Positions 37,168 through 47,419 of a DNA stretch of 64,000 nt are shown piece by piece. Location: positions 356,064 to 420,063 of the forward strand of contig NZ_FOAM01000001.1 of assembly GCF_900109605.1 (NCBI RefSeq), read 5' to 3'. This DNA is from Xaviernesmea oryzae (GTDB lineage: Bacteria; Pseudomonadota; Alphaproteobacteria; Rhizobiales; Rhizobiaceae). The position numbers were made by a program, and so were the translations under genes. Numbering within the stretch: the first letter of the stretch is position 1; the number at the start of each line of letters is the position of its first letter. Below the pieces are notes generated by a model. The model worked only from the letters and a program-made list of their open reading frames with translations, was not told the origin of the DNA and did no database searches.

Positions 37168-40100
37168 TTACTCTTCGCCGTCGATCTGCTCCGGCTGAGG
37201 TTCGCGGCCCGTGCCGGCGATGATGGCGCGTTTGCCGACATGGTTAGCCGGTCCGACGATGCCTTCCTTCTCCATGCGCTCCACCAGGGAAGCTGCGCGG
37301 TTGTAGCCAATGCCGAGACGACGCTGGATGTAGGAGGTCGAGCACTTCTTGTCGCGCAGAACCACCTTCACGGCCTTGTCGAACAGATCCTGCCCGTCTT
37401 CCTCGGCCAGCGCGCCCTTGTCGAACACCGCCGTATCCTCCTCCGGCGCGTCCTCGGCTTCGTCGGCATCTTCGGTGACGGTGCCGAGATAATCCGGCCG
37501 TCCCTGAAGCTTCAGATGGGCCACCACCTTTTCCACTTCCTCGTCGGAGACGAAGGGGCCGTGGACGCGGGCGATGCGACCGCCGCCGACCATGTGCAGC
37601 ATGTCGCCTTGGCCCAGCAGGTGTTCGGCACCCTGTTCGCCGAGGATGGTGCGGCTGTCGATCTTCGAGGTGACCTGGAAGGAGATGCGGGTCGGGAAAT
37701 TGGCCTTGATCGTGCCGGTGATCACATCGACCGAGGGGCGCTGGGTGGCCATGATCAGGTGGATGCCGGCGGCACGCGCCATCTGTGCCAGCCGCTGGAT
37801 CGCGCCTTCGATTTCCTTGCCGGCCACCATCATCAGGTCGGCCATCTCGTCGACGATGATGACGATATAGGGCATGGCCTCCAGGTCGAGTTGCTGCTCC
37901 TCGTAGATCGGCTCGCCGGTCCCGCGGTCGAAGCCTGTTTGGACCGTGGTCATCACCGTCTCGCCCTTGGCACGGGCAAGCGCGGCGCGGCTGTTATAGC
38001 CGTCGATGTTGCGCACGCCGAGGCGCGACATCTTCTTGTAGCGCTCCTCCATCTCGCGCACCGCCCATTTCAGGGCCATGACCGCCTTCTTCGGATCGGT
38101 GACGACGGGGGTCAGCAGATGCGGGATGCCGTCATAGACGGAAAGCTCCAGCATCTTCGGGTCGACCATGATCAGGCGGCATTCCTCCGGCTTCAGCCGG
38201 TAGAGCAGCGAGAGGATCATGGTGTTGATGGCGACCGACTTGCCCGAGCCTGTGGTGCCGGCAACCAGTAGATGCGGCATCTTGGCAAGCTCGGCGATCA
38301 CCGGCTCGCCGCCGATGGTCTTGCCCAGGCAGAGCGCCAGCTTGAATTTGGTGTCGCCATAGCTGGTGGATTCGATCATGTCGCGGAAATAGACGGTCTC
38401 GCGCACCGGGTTCGGCAGTTCGATGCCGATGACGTTGCGGCCGGGCACCACGGCGACGCGGGCCGAAAGCGCCGACATCGAACGGGCAATATCGTCCGAC
38501 AGACCGATGACGCGCGAGGATTTGACGCCAGGCGCCGGCTCGAACTCATAGAGGGTGACAACAGGGCCGGGGCGCACGTCGATGATCTCGCCGCGCACGC
38601 CGAAGTCCTCCAGCACGCTTTCCAGAAGGCCGGCGCTCTGCTCCAGCGCTTCCTGGGTCATGGAGGCAGTAACCTGCAGCGGCGGCTCCTGCAGAAGCTC
38701 GACGGGCGGATAGTCGTAATCGTCGCCGCTGTCGGCCCAGAGCGCGGCGCGCGGGATCGAGAAGGGCAGGCGGTTGAAATCGACCGGGGCGGATACGCGG
38801 CCGAGCGTCGCCTGTGCCTCTGCCGCAGGCGGTGCCGCCTCGGCCAAGGCTTGGTCAACGACGGCTTGCTCGGCTATGGCCTGCTCGGCGATGACCAGTG
38901 TCGGCATCTCGGCCTGCACATCGGCAATCGGCGCCTGCGGCAGCACCTGTTCCTCGGCAACGGGCTCGGGTGCGATCGTTTCAAAATCCCTGCTGGCTGC
39001 CGGTTGAGTCTGCGACAGAGCCAGCAGCGGCATCCGCGCCCGGCAATCGATGGCGCGGTAGAGCGAGATCACGTCAGCGCCTTCAAGCGTGGGAGCCGCG
39101 ACCGGTTCGATCTGGCCATGCGTCCAGACGGGGAGGACCGGTATTTCCGCTACAGGCGCACTTTGATCGTTGGCCTGTGCCGGCTCGGACGTGGGCTCGC
39201 AGACCGGTTCAGCGTCGATGGCCGATTCGTTAGCCTCTTGGATTGCTTCATCATGCGGTGCCGGCAGCGTGTCGAAGGCGAGATCCGGATTGGTGGCGAT
39301 CGCCTCGAAAAACAGGAAATCGGGCAGCGCGGCCGACAGCGCCGAGCGCGTGGCGGCAGAGGTGGATGGTAGAGGGTGGCTGTCCGCCGGTTGCGGCATC
39401 ATGCTGGTCAAGGAGCGGTCTTCTTCTGCGTGGCGGGATGGAGCCGGATGCACGTTTGCCTCGACCTCAGGGATCTCGGTCTGGACTTCTGTAAGGACCG
39501 ATGCCTCATGAGCGGGTTCGAAGCGTTGGGCCGCTTCGGAGGCAGCGGTAGGTTCGGGAAAGCAGATGAGATCGAGATCCGGTCTCGCGCTATCGCGCGC
39601 TGTGGCGTCATTGCCGTTGGCGGCGGCGGGCGTCGGATCCGCGTCGATTACCAGGCCGTGTGCGGCGGCCTCCTCGGCCTCCAGCGCCCGGCGCAGCCTG
39701 AGTGCCAGCGCCAGCGCGCCACGTGCGGCCGCATGCTCGTGCAGCGGCGAATCGGCCGGCGGAAGAAAGGCGGCCTGCAGGAAGCCGAGATCCGGCGGCA
39801 GATCGGATTGATGACCGAAGAGCCGGAAGGCCGGCGTCTCTCGCAGCTCTTCCTCCATGGGCATGGACGGGTCCGCGCCCGGCATCTCGTCGTCCGCATC
39901 CGTCGGCGCGGCCAGGCGGTGGCGTTTGGGAATGGCGTTTTCAGGCGTGCGGGTGAAGCGCACATTCGGGCCGATGACGAAATTGCTCTGCCAGATCGGC
40001 GCTTCGATCCGCCCTTCGATCTGTCCGGCGGCGATCTCGTCGGCATTCTCGTCAATGACGCGGTGGCTGTCTGGATCTGGGGCGCCGTAGATCCGCTTTA

Positions 40101-40176
40101 CGCTCCTGCGCTGACCGTCCGCAGCCTCACCCGTGGTGTCGAGGCCATGAGAAAAATTCGTTCGGGGAAGACGCAT
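37168..40176 (-). CDS. Second FtsK-family DNA translocase, without membrane anchor
   Basis: A 1002-residue FtsK/SpoIIIE paralogue. The N-terminal 470 residues have no membrane helix; they are acidic and rich in Ala, Pro and Glu, hence probably disordered. The motor is complete: GTTGSGKS (Lys646), [10 protein letters not shown] and [13 protein letters not shown] gamma winged helix closes the protein ([41 protein letters not shown]). The motor is very close to that of ftsK at 15255. It may be soluble or recruited by partners. The ATG at 40176 has CAGG five bases before it; a GTG at 40188 is possible. Confidence 0.92.
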   Translation of the reverse strand: MRLPRTNFSHGLDTTGEAADGQRRSVKRIYGAPDPDSHRVIDENADEIAAGQIEGRIEAPIWQSNFVIGPNVRFTRTPENAIPKRHRLAAPTDADDEMPGADPSMPMEEELRETPAFRLFGHQSDLPPDLGFLQAAFLPPADSPLHEHAAARGALALALRLRRALEAEEAAAHGLVIDADPTPAAANGNDATARDSARPDLDLICFPEPTAASEAAQRFEPAHEASVLTEVQTEIPEVEANVHPAPSRHAEEDRSLTSMMPQPADSHPLPSTSAATRSALSAALPDFLFFEAIATNPDLAFDTLPAPHDEAIQEANESAIDAEPVCEPTSEPAQANDQSAPVAEIPVLPVWTHGQIEPVAAPTLEGADVISLYRAIDCRARMPLLALSQTQPAASRDFETIAPEPVAEEQVLPQAPIADVQAEMPTLVIAEQAIAEQAVVDQALAEAAPPAAEAQATLGRVSAPVDFNRLPFSIPRAALWADSGDDYDYPPVELLQEPPLQVTASMTQEALEQSAGLLESVLEDFGVRGEIIDVRPGPVVTLYEFEPAPGVKSSRVIGLSDDIARSMSALSARVAVVPGRNVIGIELPNPVRETVYFRDMIESTSYGDTKFKLALCLGKTIGGEPVIAELAKMPHLLVAGTTGSGKSVAINTMILSLLYRLKPEECRLIMVDPKMLELSVYDGIPHLLTPVVTDPKKAVMALKWAVREMEERYKKMSRLGVRNIDGYNSRAALARAKGETVMTTVQTGFDRGTGEPIYEEQQLDLEAMPYIVIIVDEMADLMMVAGKEIEGAIQRLAQMARAAGIHLIMATQRPSVDVITGTIKANFPTRISFQVTSKIDSRTILGEQGAEHLLGQGDMLHMVGGGRIARVHGPFVSDEEVEKVVAHLKLQGRPDYLGTVTEDADEAEDAPEEDTAVFDKGALAEEDGQDLFDKAVKVVLRDKKCSTSYIQRRLGIGYNRAASLVERMEKEGIVGPANHVGKRAIIAGTGREPQPEQIDGEE

Positions 40177-40347
40177 GGGAACCTGCACAACAAGAGTAGT
40201 CGAACATGCCTTTCAGCACCCTCCTTCAATAGAAAATAAAGGTTAACCACCCCTTTAGACGCGGATGCCAGAGCCTGTGCGCAGCGGCCCGAAGGTCGGC
40301 GCAAAGACACGTATAAAGACAGGAAAATCAGACCGTTAGACAGATTT

Positions 40348-41865
40348 CTATTCGGTAATGATTTTCACCCGGTCGCCCGGCTGCACCGTGGCGGTCATGC
40401 CCATGGCATTGATCAGACGGAAGAGTTCCAGCTTGCGGTCGGTGCCCATCATCCGGGCCGCCAGAGTGGGCACGGTCTCGCCCTGCTTGACCGTGAAGAC
40501 GCGCACGCGCAGCGGCTTTAGCGAGGCCACTTCGGCTGCCGTCATCCGGCGGAAAGAACTCCGCAGGGTATTGGCCGTCGTCTCCAGCGCGGGCGAACCC
40601 TTGGGCACGGCGGTGAGGAAGCGGTAGATCTGGCTGCCGATGCGGATCACGGTCACGTCGAAGTCCCAGCGGTCGGCCGAGGCGCGGGCCGTGGCAGCCT
40701 CCAGGCCGTTCATCTGGATGGCGCGAATCGTATCGGGCTCAAGCCCTGTCACCCAGCCGGAGGCGATATAGTCCGTTAGGCTGCGTCCCTGCGTATCGGC
40801 CACGCCATCGAAGCGGATCGCCACCTCGCCGGGGCCCGTGGCCAGAACGGCCTCGACCTTGTTGTCGATCTGGAAACCGTCGGGCACGTCGAAGCGGATG
40901 CCGAGCTTGCCATGCAGGAAGGTCTGGCCGCGCACATAGCCTTCCTGAGGGCTGTCACCATAGAGCAGGCCGTCGATGCCATCGAGATAATAATCACGGC
41001 CGCGATCTCCCGTCGTACCCTCCGGGCCGAAGGCGCGGGCGTGGCGGCGCGCGAGATCGACACGCTGCGGCGCGCTCGGATGGCTGGACAGGAAGTCCAT
41101 GCTCTGGTCGTTCTCGGGATCGACGGCGTTGAAGCTGGCAAAGGAGGCCATGGCTTCCAGGAAGCGCGCGGCGGCGTAAGGGTCGTAGCCCGCTTCGCCC
41201 AGCATGCGTACCCCGATCTGGTCGGCCTGGAGTTCCTGGTTGCGCGAGAAAGCGGCGAGCCGCAGCTTGCCGCGCGCCAGCGCCTCCTTGCCGGCGATAT
41301 CGCTGGAGAGAACCTCCGAAACCACGCGGCTGGCGATGACTTCCGCCTCCTCGCGCTGCTGGCGCTGGATGCCGTGATTGGCGGTGACATGCGCCATCTC
41401 ATGCGAGAGTACGGCCGCCACTTCGGATGCATCATTGGCAAGCGCGAGCAGCCCGCGCGTGACATAGAGATAGCCACCGGGCAGCGCGAATGCATTGATC
41501 GCGGGCGAGTTCAGGATGGTGATGCGGTAGGACTGGTTCGGATTTTCCGAGACGGCGGTCAGCGCGCCGGTGATGCGGGCCACCAGCCGCTCGGTCTTCT
41601 CGTCGCGATATTCGCCGCCATAGCTGGCGATGATGCGTGGATGCTCGCGCGCGCCCATCTGCGCGCGCGGATCGTTCTTCTGCACCTCCGAGACGATCTG
41701 CGGCGTGGAGGAAGGGCTCAGGGTCGGTTCATAGGTCTGTTCCAGCGCCGTCTGGCAACCGGCAAGCGCCGTCAGCGCCGAAAGCAGCGCCAGAGGCCGG
41801 ACGATCGCCATCCGTCGTGTGCTCTTGCGCGTTCCGCCCGTCATGCTGCTCGTCGCATTCACCAT
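40348..41865 (-). CDS. M48-family zinc metalloprotease lipoprotein (BepA-like)
   Basis: A 505-residue envelope protease. A lipobox (LTALAGC) near residue 37 predicts a lipoprotein. The zinc site is VLSHEMAHVTANHG with the third ligand in NQELQADQIG. After the protease domain comes a region including WDFDVTVIRIGSQIYRF, and the C-terminus (VFTVKQGETVPTLAARMMGTDRKLELFRLINAM) looks LysM-like, suggesting peptidoglycan contact. The BepA/LoiP group handles outer-membrane protein quality. Start 41865 lacks a strong ribosome site; internal ATGs at 41844 and 41811 would still keep the lipobox. Confidence 0.9.
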   Translation of the reverse strand: MVNATSSMTGGTRKSTRRMAIVRPLALLSALTALAGCQTALEQTYEPTLSPSSTPQIVSEVQKNDPRAQMGAREHPRIIASYGGEYRDEKTERLVARITGALTAVSENPNQSYRITILNSPAINAFALPGGYLYVTRGLLALANDASEVAAVLSHEMAHVTANHGIQRQQREEAEVIASRVVSEVLSSDIAGKEALARGKLRLAAFSRNQELQADQIGVRMLGEAGYDPYAAARFLEAMASFASFNAVDPENDQSMDFLSSHPSAPQRVDLARRHARAFGPEGTTGDRGRDYYLDGIDGLLYGDSPQEGYVRGQTFLHGKLGIRFDVPDGFQIDNKVEAVLATGPGEVAIRFDGVADTQGRSLTDYIASGWVTGLEPDTIRAIQMNGLEAATARASADRWDFDVTVIRIGSQIYRFLTAVPKGSPALETTANTLRSSFRRMTAAEVASLKPLRVRVFTVKQGETVPTLAARMMGTDRKLELFRLINAMGMTATVQPGDRVKIITE

Positions 41866-42116
41866 GCCATCCGCTCGCCGTCTTCGCCGCCGGTGCGCTG
41901 TCTACGCGCACCGCGCGTCTTCTTCATGGCAGCGGCCATTCTTGATCGGCCTCTGCCGACCATTTCGTCCGGCCTCGCCACCTTCAAAGATGGGGCGGGC
42001 ATGTCCGTCCTGCCATGTTTTCGCTCTATCGCATAGTCTGGGGCGATTCCTAGGCGAAAACGCTGCATTGCGGTGGTTTGTGCTGCGAGACGGTGAAGAT
42101 TGCTGTCTGCCCGGTC

Positions 42117-43799
42117 TTAGGCACTCTCCAATCCGCCCTTTGCCGACAGGCGCAGGTGGCGGTCGAAGCCCTGAAGACGGCTCGTCGGTGCATGGGTGGC
42201 GACAATAAGCGTGCGGCCGCGTGCCAGACGTGGCAGGGCGAACAGGATCGCCTCCTCCAGAGCCGGGTCCAAGCTGGCGGTCGGCTCGTCCAGAAGCAGG
42301 ATCTCGGCGCGAGACAAAAGGGTGCGCGCCAGGCAGAGCCGACGCGCCTGTCCCGCCGACAGCGTGCTGCCGGTCTCGCCGACAAAGGCATCCAGCCGGT
42401 CCGGCAGGGCGGCGATGGTGGCGGAAAGCTGCACCGCATCCAGCATCTCCCACAGCGCGCCGTCGCCGGCGTGCGGATTGCCGATCAACAGATTGTCGCG
42501 AATGCTGCCCATGAAAACGGGCGCATCCTGCTCGAGCAGCGCGACGGTGGCATGGATCTCCTCGGGGTCCGCCCAGGTGAGGTCGATGCCGCCCAGGCTG
42601 ACGGTGCCGCTGTCGGGATCCCGCAGCCGCAGGAGAAGCTGGAACAGGGTGGACTTGCCGCTGCCGGAGGGGCCGGTCAGCGCGACCGTTTCGCCCTGGG
42701 CGATCTTCAGGCTAAGCGCTTGAAGCGCTGGCCGGTCCGGCGCGTAAGCGAAGCTGACATCGATCAGCTCGATGTCGAGGCTCGGCGGGAGCATGACCGG
42801 GTGCGCTTCGGCCTCGATCGCGCATGGCGTCTCCAGCAGAGCGGCGAGGCGCTCCGCCGAAGCCGCTGCCAGCCCGAAGCGCGCAACCCCGCGCAGAATG
42901 GCGCTAACCGCCTCGAAGCTCGCCATGGTCGCCAGAAGCAGCCCGACCAGAACCGGACCGGAAAGCCTATCGGACGACAGCGCCTCCAGGCCGTTAAGAA
43001 GCACACAGACGAGGGCAGCTGCCGTCAGGGCCTGCAAGGCAAAGGCGGCGAAAGCACCGGTGCGTGCAAGCCGTCGGCGGCCTTTAGCCAAGGTGAGGTT
43101 CAGCGCCTCGAAACGGTGTTGCGCCAGCATCGTCTGGTCAAAGGCCCTGAGATCGTCACCGCTCTCCACGGCTTCGATCACCATGCCCCGCATCGTGGCC
43201 GCATGTCGTACCACCTGCCGCGCCGGCCCGCGCGCCAGAAGAACCAGAGCCAGAGGCACGCCGAAAATGCCGAGGCTGAGAAGGGCAAGCACGGGCAGGA
43301 GCGCCGTCGGCAACGCCAGCGCCAGAACCGTTCCAAGCAGAAGCGCGGCGAAGGCGCCGTTGACCAGCGGGCTGACGCCGATCACGAACAGACTGTCCAG
43401 CTGGTCGATATCTGCGGTTAGCCGGCTCATGAGGTCTGCATGGCTTGTCGGCGCACCTGTCGCGCTAGCGGTCTGGCGCAGGGGAATGCGGGCAAACAGC
43501 CGGGTAAAGACGGCGCTGCGCAGAGTGGACAGAAGAGCGAGCGTCGCATCGTGTCCTGCGACTTTCTCGCCATAGCGGGCGAGGATGCGCAGCAGCGACA
43601 GGCCGCGAATGAGCGAGGAGGGGCCGAAAAGGTTGAAAGCCAGGCCGGCCGTCGTCATCGCCGCTGCCGTCAGGAACCATCCGGAGATGCCAAGCAGTGC
43701 GACGCCGGCAAACAGGGTAACGAGACCGAGCATCAGCGCCAGCATCAGCCGACCGGCCTGCTGGCGATAGAGGGGTCCAAGAAGGACGAGCAGGTTCAT
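42117..43799 (-). CDS. cydC: Thiol reductant ABC exporter subunit CydC
   Basis: A 560-residue half-exporter: six membrane helices, then an ATPase with GPSGSGKST, LSAGQARRLCLARTLL and ILLLDEPTASLD. With CydD it exports glutathione or cysteine to the periplasm and is required to assemble cytochrome bd. The ATG at 43799 overlaps the cydD stop (ATGA), which fixes the start (MNLLVLLGPLYRQQ); a longer reading to 43895 would run into cydD. Second gene of cydDC, divergent from cydAB. Confidence 0.94.
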   Translation of the reverse strand: MNLLVLLGPLYRQQAGRLMLALMLGLVTLFAGVALLGISGWFLTAAAMTTAGLAFNLFGPSSLIRGLSLLRILARYGEKVAGHDATLALLSTLRSAVFTRLFARIPLRQTASATGAPTSHADLMSRLTADIDQLDSLFVIGVSPLVNGAFAALLLGTVLALALPTALLPVLALLSLGIFGVPLALVLLARGPARQVVRHAATMRGMVIEAVESGDDLRAFDQTMLAQHRFEALNLTLAKGRRRLARTGAFAAFALQALTAAALVCVLLNGLEALSSDRLSGPVLVGLLLATMASFEAVSAILRGVARFGLAAASAERLAALLETPCAIEAEAHPVMLPPSLDIELIDVSFAYAPDRPALQALSLKIAQGETVALTGPSGSGKSTLFQLLLRLRDPDSGTVSLGGIDLTWADPEEIHATVALLEQDAPVFMGSIRDNLLIGNPHAGDGALWEMLDAVQLSATIAALPDRLDAFVGETGSTLSAGQARRLCLARTLLSRAEILLLDEPTASLDPALEEAILFALPRLARGRTLIVATHAPTSRLQGFDRHLRLSAKGGLESA

Positions 43800-45658
43800 G
43801 CGGCAGTCTCCGTCTTGGCGGCCAAGCCGAGCGGAAGAGAGGCAATGCTGGGCCAGAGCCCGCCTTCGCAGATGCGCCAAGCACGTGGAAGGCACGCAGC
43901 CACCGCCTGGGAATGCGTGGCGACCAGCAGGCTGCGGCCGCGGGCGAAAGCAAGCAGCGCGTCCATCACACGCCGTTCGGTCTCGGCATCGAGATGGGCG
44001 GTCGGCTCATCGAGCAGCAGCACGGCGGGATCGGTAAGGAACACCCGCGCCAGCGCCAGGCGCTGCGCCTGCCCGCCGGAAAGGCCATGGCCGCCGGGGC
44101 CGACCGCTGTGTCCAGCCCACGCGGCAGGCGAGCAAGATCGGCAAGCAGACCGCTTTTTTCGGCCGCATCGAGAAGAGCGCCTTCGCTCGCCTCCGGCGC
44201 TGCAAAGCGCAGATTGTCGGCCACGGAGCCGGGGAGGAAGAAGGGGCGCTGGTTGAGCAGGGTTATCCGACGGCGAAGGCAGGCGGGGTCCATTCCGCCA
44301 ACCGGCACGCCGCCCAGGCGCAGCTCCCCTTCGAAGGCCCGTAGGCCGGCCAGCGCCTGCAGGAAGCTGGTCTTGCCGATGCCGCTTTCGCCGAGCAGGG
44401 CGGCATGGCTGCCCGGCTTCAGCGACCAGGCGGGGGCTTGAAGCAGGCGGCGTCTGCGGTCGGGCGTCCAAAGAGTGAAGGCCGCGATTTCAAGGCCGCT
44501 GTCCTGCCGCGGACATGCGCGTCCGTCCGCAAGGCCCTCCCGGAGCGCCGGCGTATCCATCACGCCGGTTGCCACCGCTTCCCGCGTCATCATGCGCTCC
44601 GGGTGCAGGGTGGAAGAGGTTTCGCCCGTGATCATTCGTTCGCCCGATCTGGCATCGAGGCCGGAGGCCTTTATCCGCATGGCGATTTCCGACAGAGCGC
44701 TCTCGGCGGCTTTCTTGTCGTGATAATGCGCGGCCATCAGCCGCAAAGGCTGATAGACCTCCGGCGCCATCAACAGGCAGAACAGCCCTTCCGCAAGGGT
44801 CAGGCTGCCGGCGTGGCCGGGGAGGTAGCCGAGATAGCCGAGGCCCACATAAAGCGCGACACCGGCAACGCCCAGCGCGGCAAAGAATTCGAGGACCGCG
44901 GATGAGAGAAAGGCAATCCTGAGAACGCGCAGGGTCCTGCGGCGCAGATCCTCGCCGGCAGCTTTGACAGCCTCGGTTTCGCTGAGCTCGCAGCCGAAAA
45001 GCTTGAGGGTCAGAATGCCGCGAAGCCGGTCGGCGAAATGGCCGGAGAGGCGCGACAGCGCTTCCGCCTGATCGCGCGCCGCCGCTTCCGCGCCCCAGCC
45101 GACCAGCGCCATGAAGATCGGGATCAGCGGCGCGGTGAGGAGGAAGAGCAGCGCCACCCAGAGATCCACCTGCGCCACCGCCACGGCAAAGGCCAGAGGC
45201 AGCATGGCGGCCTGGATCGTTGCCGGGAGAAAGCGGGTGAAATAGCCGTCGAGCTGATCCACCTGATCCACCAGAACCGATGCAAGCGCGCCGGAGGCCT
45301 GCCGCGACAGGCGCACATCGTTGCGCAGCAGGCCTGAAAAGAGCGAAGCCCGAAGTGCGGCCTTGATCCGCTCCGCGGCGAACACGCCCGCGTGTTCGCC
45401 TGCAAGGCCGAGCGCTGCGCGCGTCAGGATCAACCCGCCAAGGCCGAGCACGGATGTCAGCAGCGCGGCTGGAGGAATATCCTGCGCAATTGCCTGATCC
45501 AGCAGGCCAGCCAGCAGTCTGGCCTGGATGACGAGCAGCAGGCCGGCCATCAGCGGCAGCAGGATGGTGGCCTTCAGCGCAAAGCCGCCAGAGCGTGCGA
45601 GGCGGCGCATCTCCACGCGGCGGGCGGCTCGCTCGGTGGCTGAAGGAATTGCGGACAT
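43796..45658 (-). CDS. cydD: Thiol reductant ABC exporter subunit CydD
   Basis: A 620-residue partner of CydC with six N-terminal helices and an ATPase: GESGIGKTS (Ile in place of the usual Gly or Ser), GLSGGQAQRLALARVFL and VLLLDEPTAHLD. An insertion of about 60 residues (around 330-390, METSSTLHPERMMTREAV region) before the ATPase is longer than in E. coli CydD. GGAGA lies eight bases before the ATG. Its promoter faces that of cydA across a single FNR box. Confidence 0.94.
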   Translation of the reverse strand: MSAIPSATERAARRVEMRRLARSGGFALKATILLPLMAGLLLVIQARLLAGLLDQAIAQDIPPAALLTSVLGLGGLILTRAALGLAGEHAGVFAAERIKAALRASLFSGLLRNDVRLSRQASGALASVLVDQVDQLDGYFTRFLPATIQAAMLPLAFAVAVAQVDLWVALLFLLTAPLIPIFMALVGWGAEAAARDQAEALSRLSGHFADRLRGILTLKLFGCELSETEAVKAAGEDLRRRTLRVLRIAFLSSAVLEFFAALGVAGVALYVGLGYLGYLPGHAGSLTLAEGLFCLLMAPEVYQPLRLMAAHYHDKKAAESALSEIAMRIKASGLDARSGERMITGETSSTLHPERMMTREAVATGVMDTPALREGLADGRACPRQDSGLEIAAFTLWTPDRRRRLLQAPAWSLKPGSHAALLGESGIGKTSFLQALAGLRAFEGELRLGGVPVGGMDPACLRRRITLLNQRPFFLPGSVADNLRFAAPEASEGALLDAAEKSGLLADLARLPRGLDTAVGPGGHGLSGGQAQRLALARVFLTDPAVLLLDEPTAHLDAETERRVMDALLAFARGRSLLVATHSQAVAACLPRAWRICEGGLWPSIASLPLGLAAKTETAA

Positions 45659-45706
45659 GGCAGGTCTCCGCCTTGGGCTGGCTTAGGGCTCATCGATCTT
45701 GTGTCC

Positions 45707-45776
45707 CTTATCGCGAGAGCTTCGACAGGCTGCATTGATCGTAATCAATGCGCCCTGCCGGGTGCCGCGCTTATGC
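45707..45776. promoter_or_regulatory. Divergent cyd promoters sharing one perfect FNR box
   Basis: TTGATCGTAATCAA at 45735-45748 is a perfect FNR/FnrN box (TTGAT-N4-ATCAA). Its centre, 45741.5, is exactly equidistant from the cydD start codon (45658) and the cydA start codon (45825). -10-like hexamers lie at mirror positions: TTATGC at 45771-45776 for cydA and GATAAG at 45712-45707 for cydD. Both give start sites with the box at about -41.5, the class II FNR position. Confidence 0.85.
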
Positions 45777-45824
45777 CTTGCGGCGATCCGGCGTCTGCCG
45801 GCCTCAAGCCATAGGAATCGCGCA

Positions 45825-47405
45825 ATGATCGATTTCACCGTCGTGGATCTCGCACGGATGCAATTTGCTGCAACCGCGCTTTACCACTTCCTCTTCGTGC
45901 CCCTGACGCTGGGCCTGTCCTTCATGATGGCGATCATGGAAAGCGTCTATGTGATGACCGGCCGGTCGATCTGGCGGCGCATGACGCTGTTCTGGGGCAC
46001 GCTGTTCGGCATTAATTTCGCCATGGGTGTGGCCACCGGCATCGTCATGGAATTCCAGTTCGGCATGAACTGGAGCTATTACAGCCATTATGTCGGCGAC
46101 GTCTTCGGCGCACCGTTGGCGATCGAAGGGCTGATGGCCTTCTTTCTCGAAGCCACGTTTATCGGCCTGTTCTTCTTCGGCTGGGACCGGCTGTCGAAGG
46201 TCGGCCATCTGATTGTCACCTGGCTCACGGCCTTCGGCGCAAACTTCTCCGCGCTGTGGATCCTGGTGGCCAATGGCTGGATGCAGAACCCCGTCGGCGC
46301 CCGCTTCAATCCCGACACGATGCGCATGGAAGTGGCCGATTTCGCCGAGGTGATCTTCAACCCGGTTGCCCAGGCCAAGTTCGTCCACACCGTCTCGGCC
46401 GGCTATACCACCGGCGCCATGTTCGTCATGGCCATCAGCGCCTTCTATCTCCTGCGCGGCCGGCATGTAGATCTCGCCAAGCGCTCGATGGCGGTGGCCG
46501 CCAGCTTTGGCCTGGCCTCGGCCCTCTCGGTCGTCGTGCTGGGCGACGAGAGCGGCTATGTCGCGACCGAGCATCAGAAAATGAAGATCGCGGCGATGGA
46601 AGCCATGTGGGAAACCGAGCCGGCGCCGGCAGGCCTCACGCTCTTCGCGCTGCCCGGCAAGGACGGCAATTCCTTTGAGGTGAAGATCCCCTGGGTTCTC
46701 GGCCTGATCACCACCCGCTCGCTCAACACCGAAGTGCCTGGCATTCGCCCGCTCGTCGAACATGCCGAAACCCGCATCCGCTCGGGCATGCAGGCCGCCG
46801 CCGATCTCGACGCCATCAAGGCGGACCCGAAGAACCAGGCCGCGCGCGAAGCCTTTGCCGCCAACTGGAAGGATCTCGGCTATGGCCTGCTCTTGAAGCG
46901 CTATCGCGACGACGTTGAGAACGCCACGCCCGAGCAGATCCGCCAGGCCGCTCTCGACACCGTGCCGGATGTGGCCGTGTTGTTCTGGAGCTTCCGCATC
47001 ATGGTGGCCATGGGCCTCTACATGATCGGCTTCTTCGGGCTCGCGCTCATCCTGTCCACCCTGCATCGTCTGCGCCAGACGCCGGCCTTCCTAAAGGTCG
47101 CCTTCTTCAGCCTGCCGGTGCCGTGGATCGCGATCGAAAGCGGATGGATCGTCGCCGAATATGGCCGTCAGCCCTGGGCGATCGAGGGGGTTCTCCCGAC
47201 CTTCTATGCCGCCTCCAGCCTGTCGGTCACCGATCTGGCGATCAGTCTCGGCTTCTTCGTCACGCTCTACACCGCGTTGCTCGCCGTCATGGTCTATCTG
47301 ATGGTCAAGACCATCAAGGCCGGGCCGGCCAGCTATGCCCTCATCGAAGGCATCCAGGGGTCCAGCCGGATTCCGGACGCCGCCGCCGCGCATCCGTCCC
47401 GCTGA
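45825..47405 (+). CDS. cydA: Cytochrome bd ubiquinol oxidase subunit I
   Basis: A 526-residue membrane subunit that carries haems b558, b595 and d and oxidises ubiquinol. Marks: the N-terminal ARMQFAATALYHFLFVPLTLGLS with the haem His, the GWMQNPVGA loop, KFVHTVSAGYTTGAMFVMAISAFYLL, and the quinol-binding Q-loop around residues 250-330. The loop is of moderate length and the protein size matches canonical bd-I CydA rather than the short cyanide-insensitive type. The ATG at 45825 follows AGGA. Confidence 0.95.
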   Translation: MIDFTVVDLARMQFAATALYHFLFVPLTLGLSFMMAIMESVYVMTGRSIWRRMTLFWGTLFGINFAMGVATGIVMEFQFGMNWSYYSHYVGDVFGAPLAIEGLMAFFLEATFIGLFFFGWDRLSKVGHLIVTWLTAFGANFSALWILVANGWMQNPVGARFNPDTMRMEVADFAEVIFNPVAQAKFVHTVSAGYTTGAMFVMAISAFYLLRGRHVDLAKRSMAVAASFGLASALSVVVLGDESGYVATEHQKMKIAAMEAMWETEPAPAGLTLFALPGKDGNSFEVKIPWVLGLITTRSLNTEVPGIRPLVEHAETRIRSGMQAAADLDAIKADPKNQAAREAFAANWKDLGYGLLLKRYRDDVENATPEQIRQAALDTVPDVAVLFWSFRIMVAMGLYMIGFFGLALILSTLHRLRQTPAFLKVAFFSLPVPWIAIESGWIVAEYGRQPWAIEGVLPTFYAASSLSVTDLAISLGFFVTLYTALLAVMVYLMVKTIKAGPASYALIEGIQGSSRIPDAAAAHPSR

Positions 47406-47419
47406 CTGGAGGTCTCATC

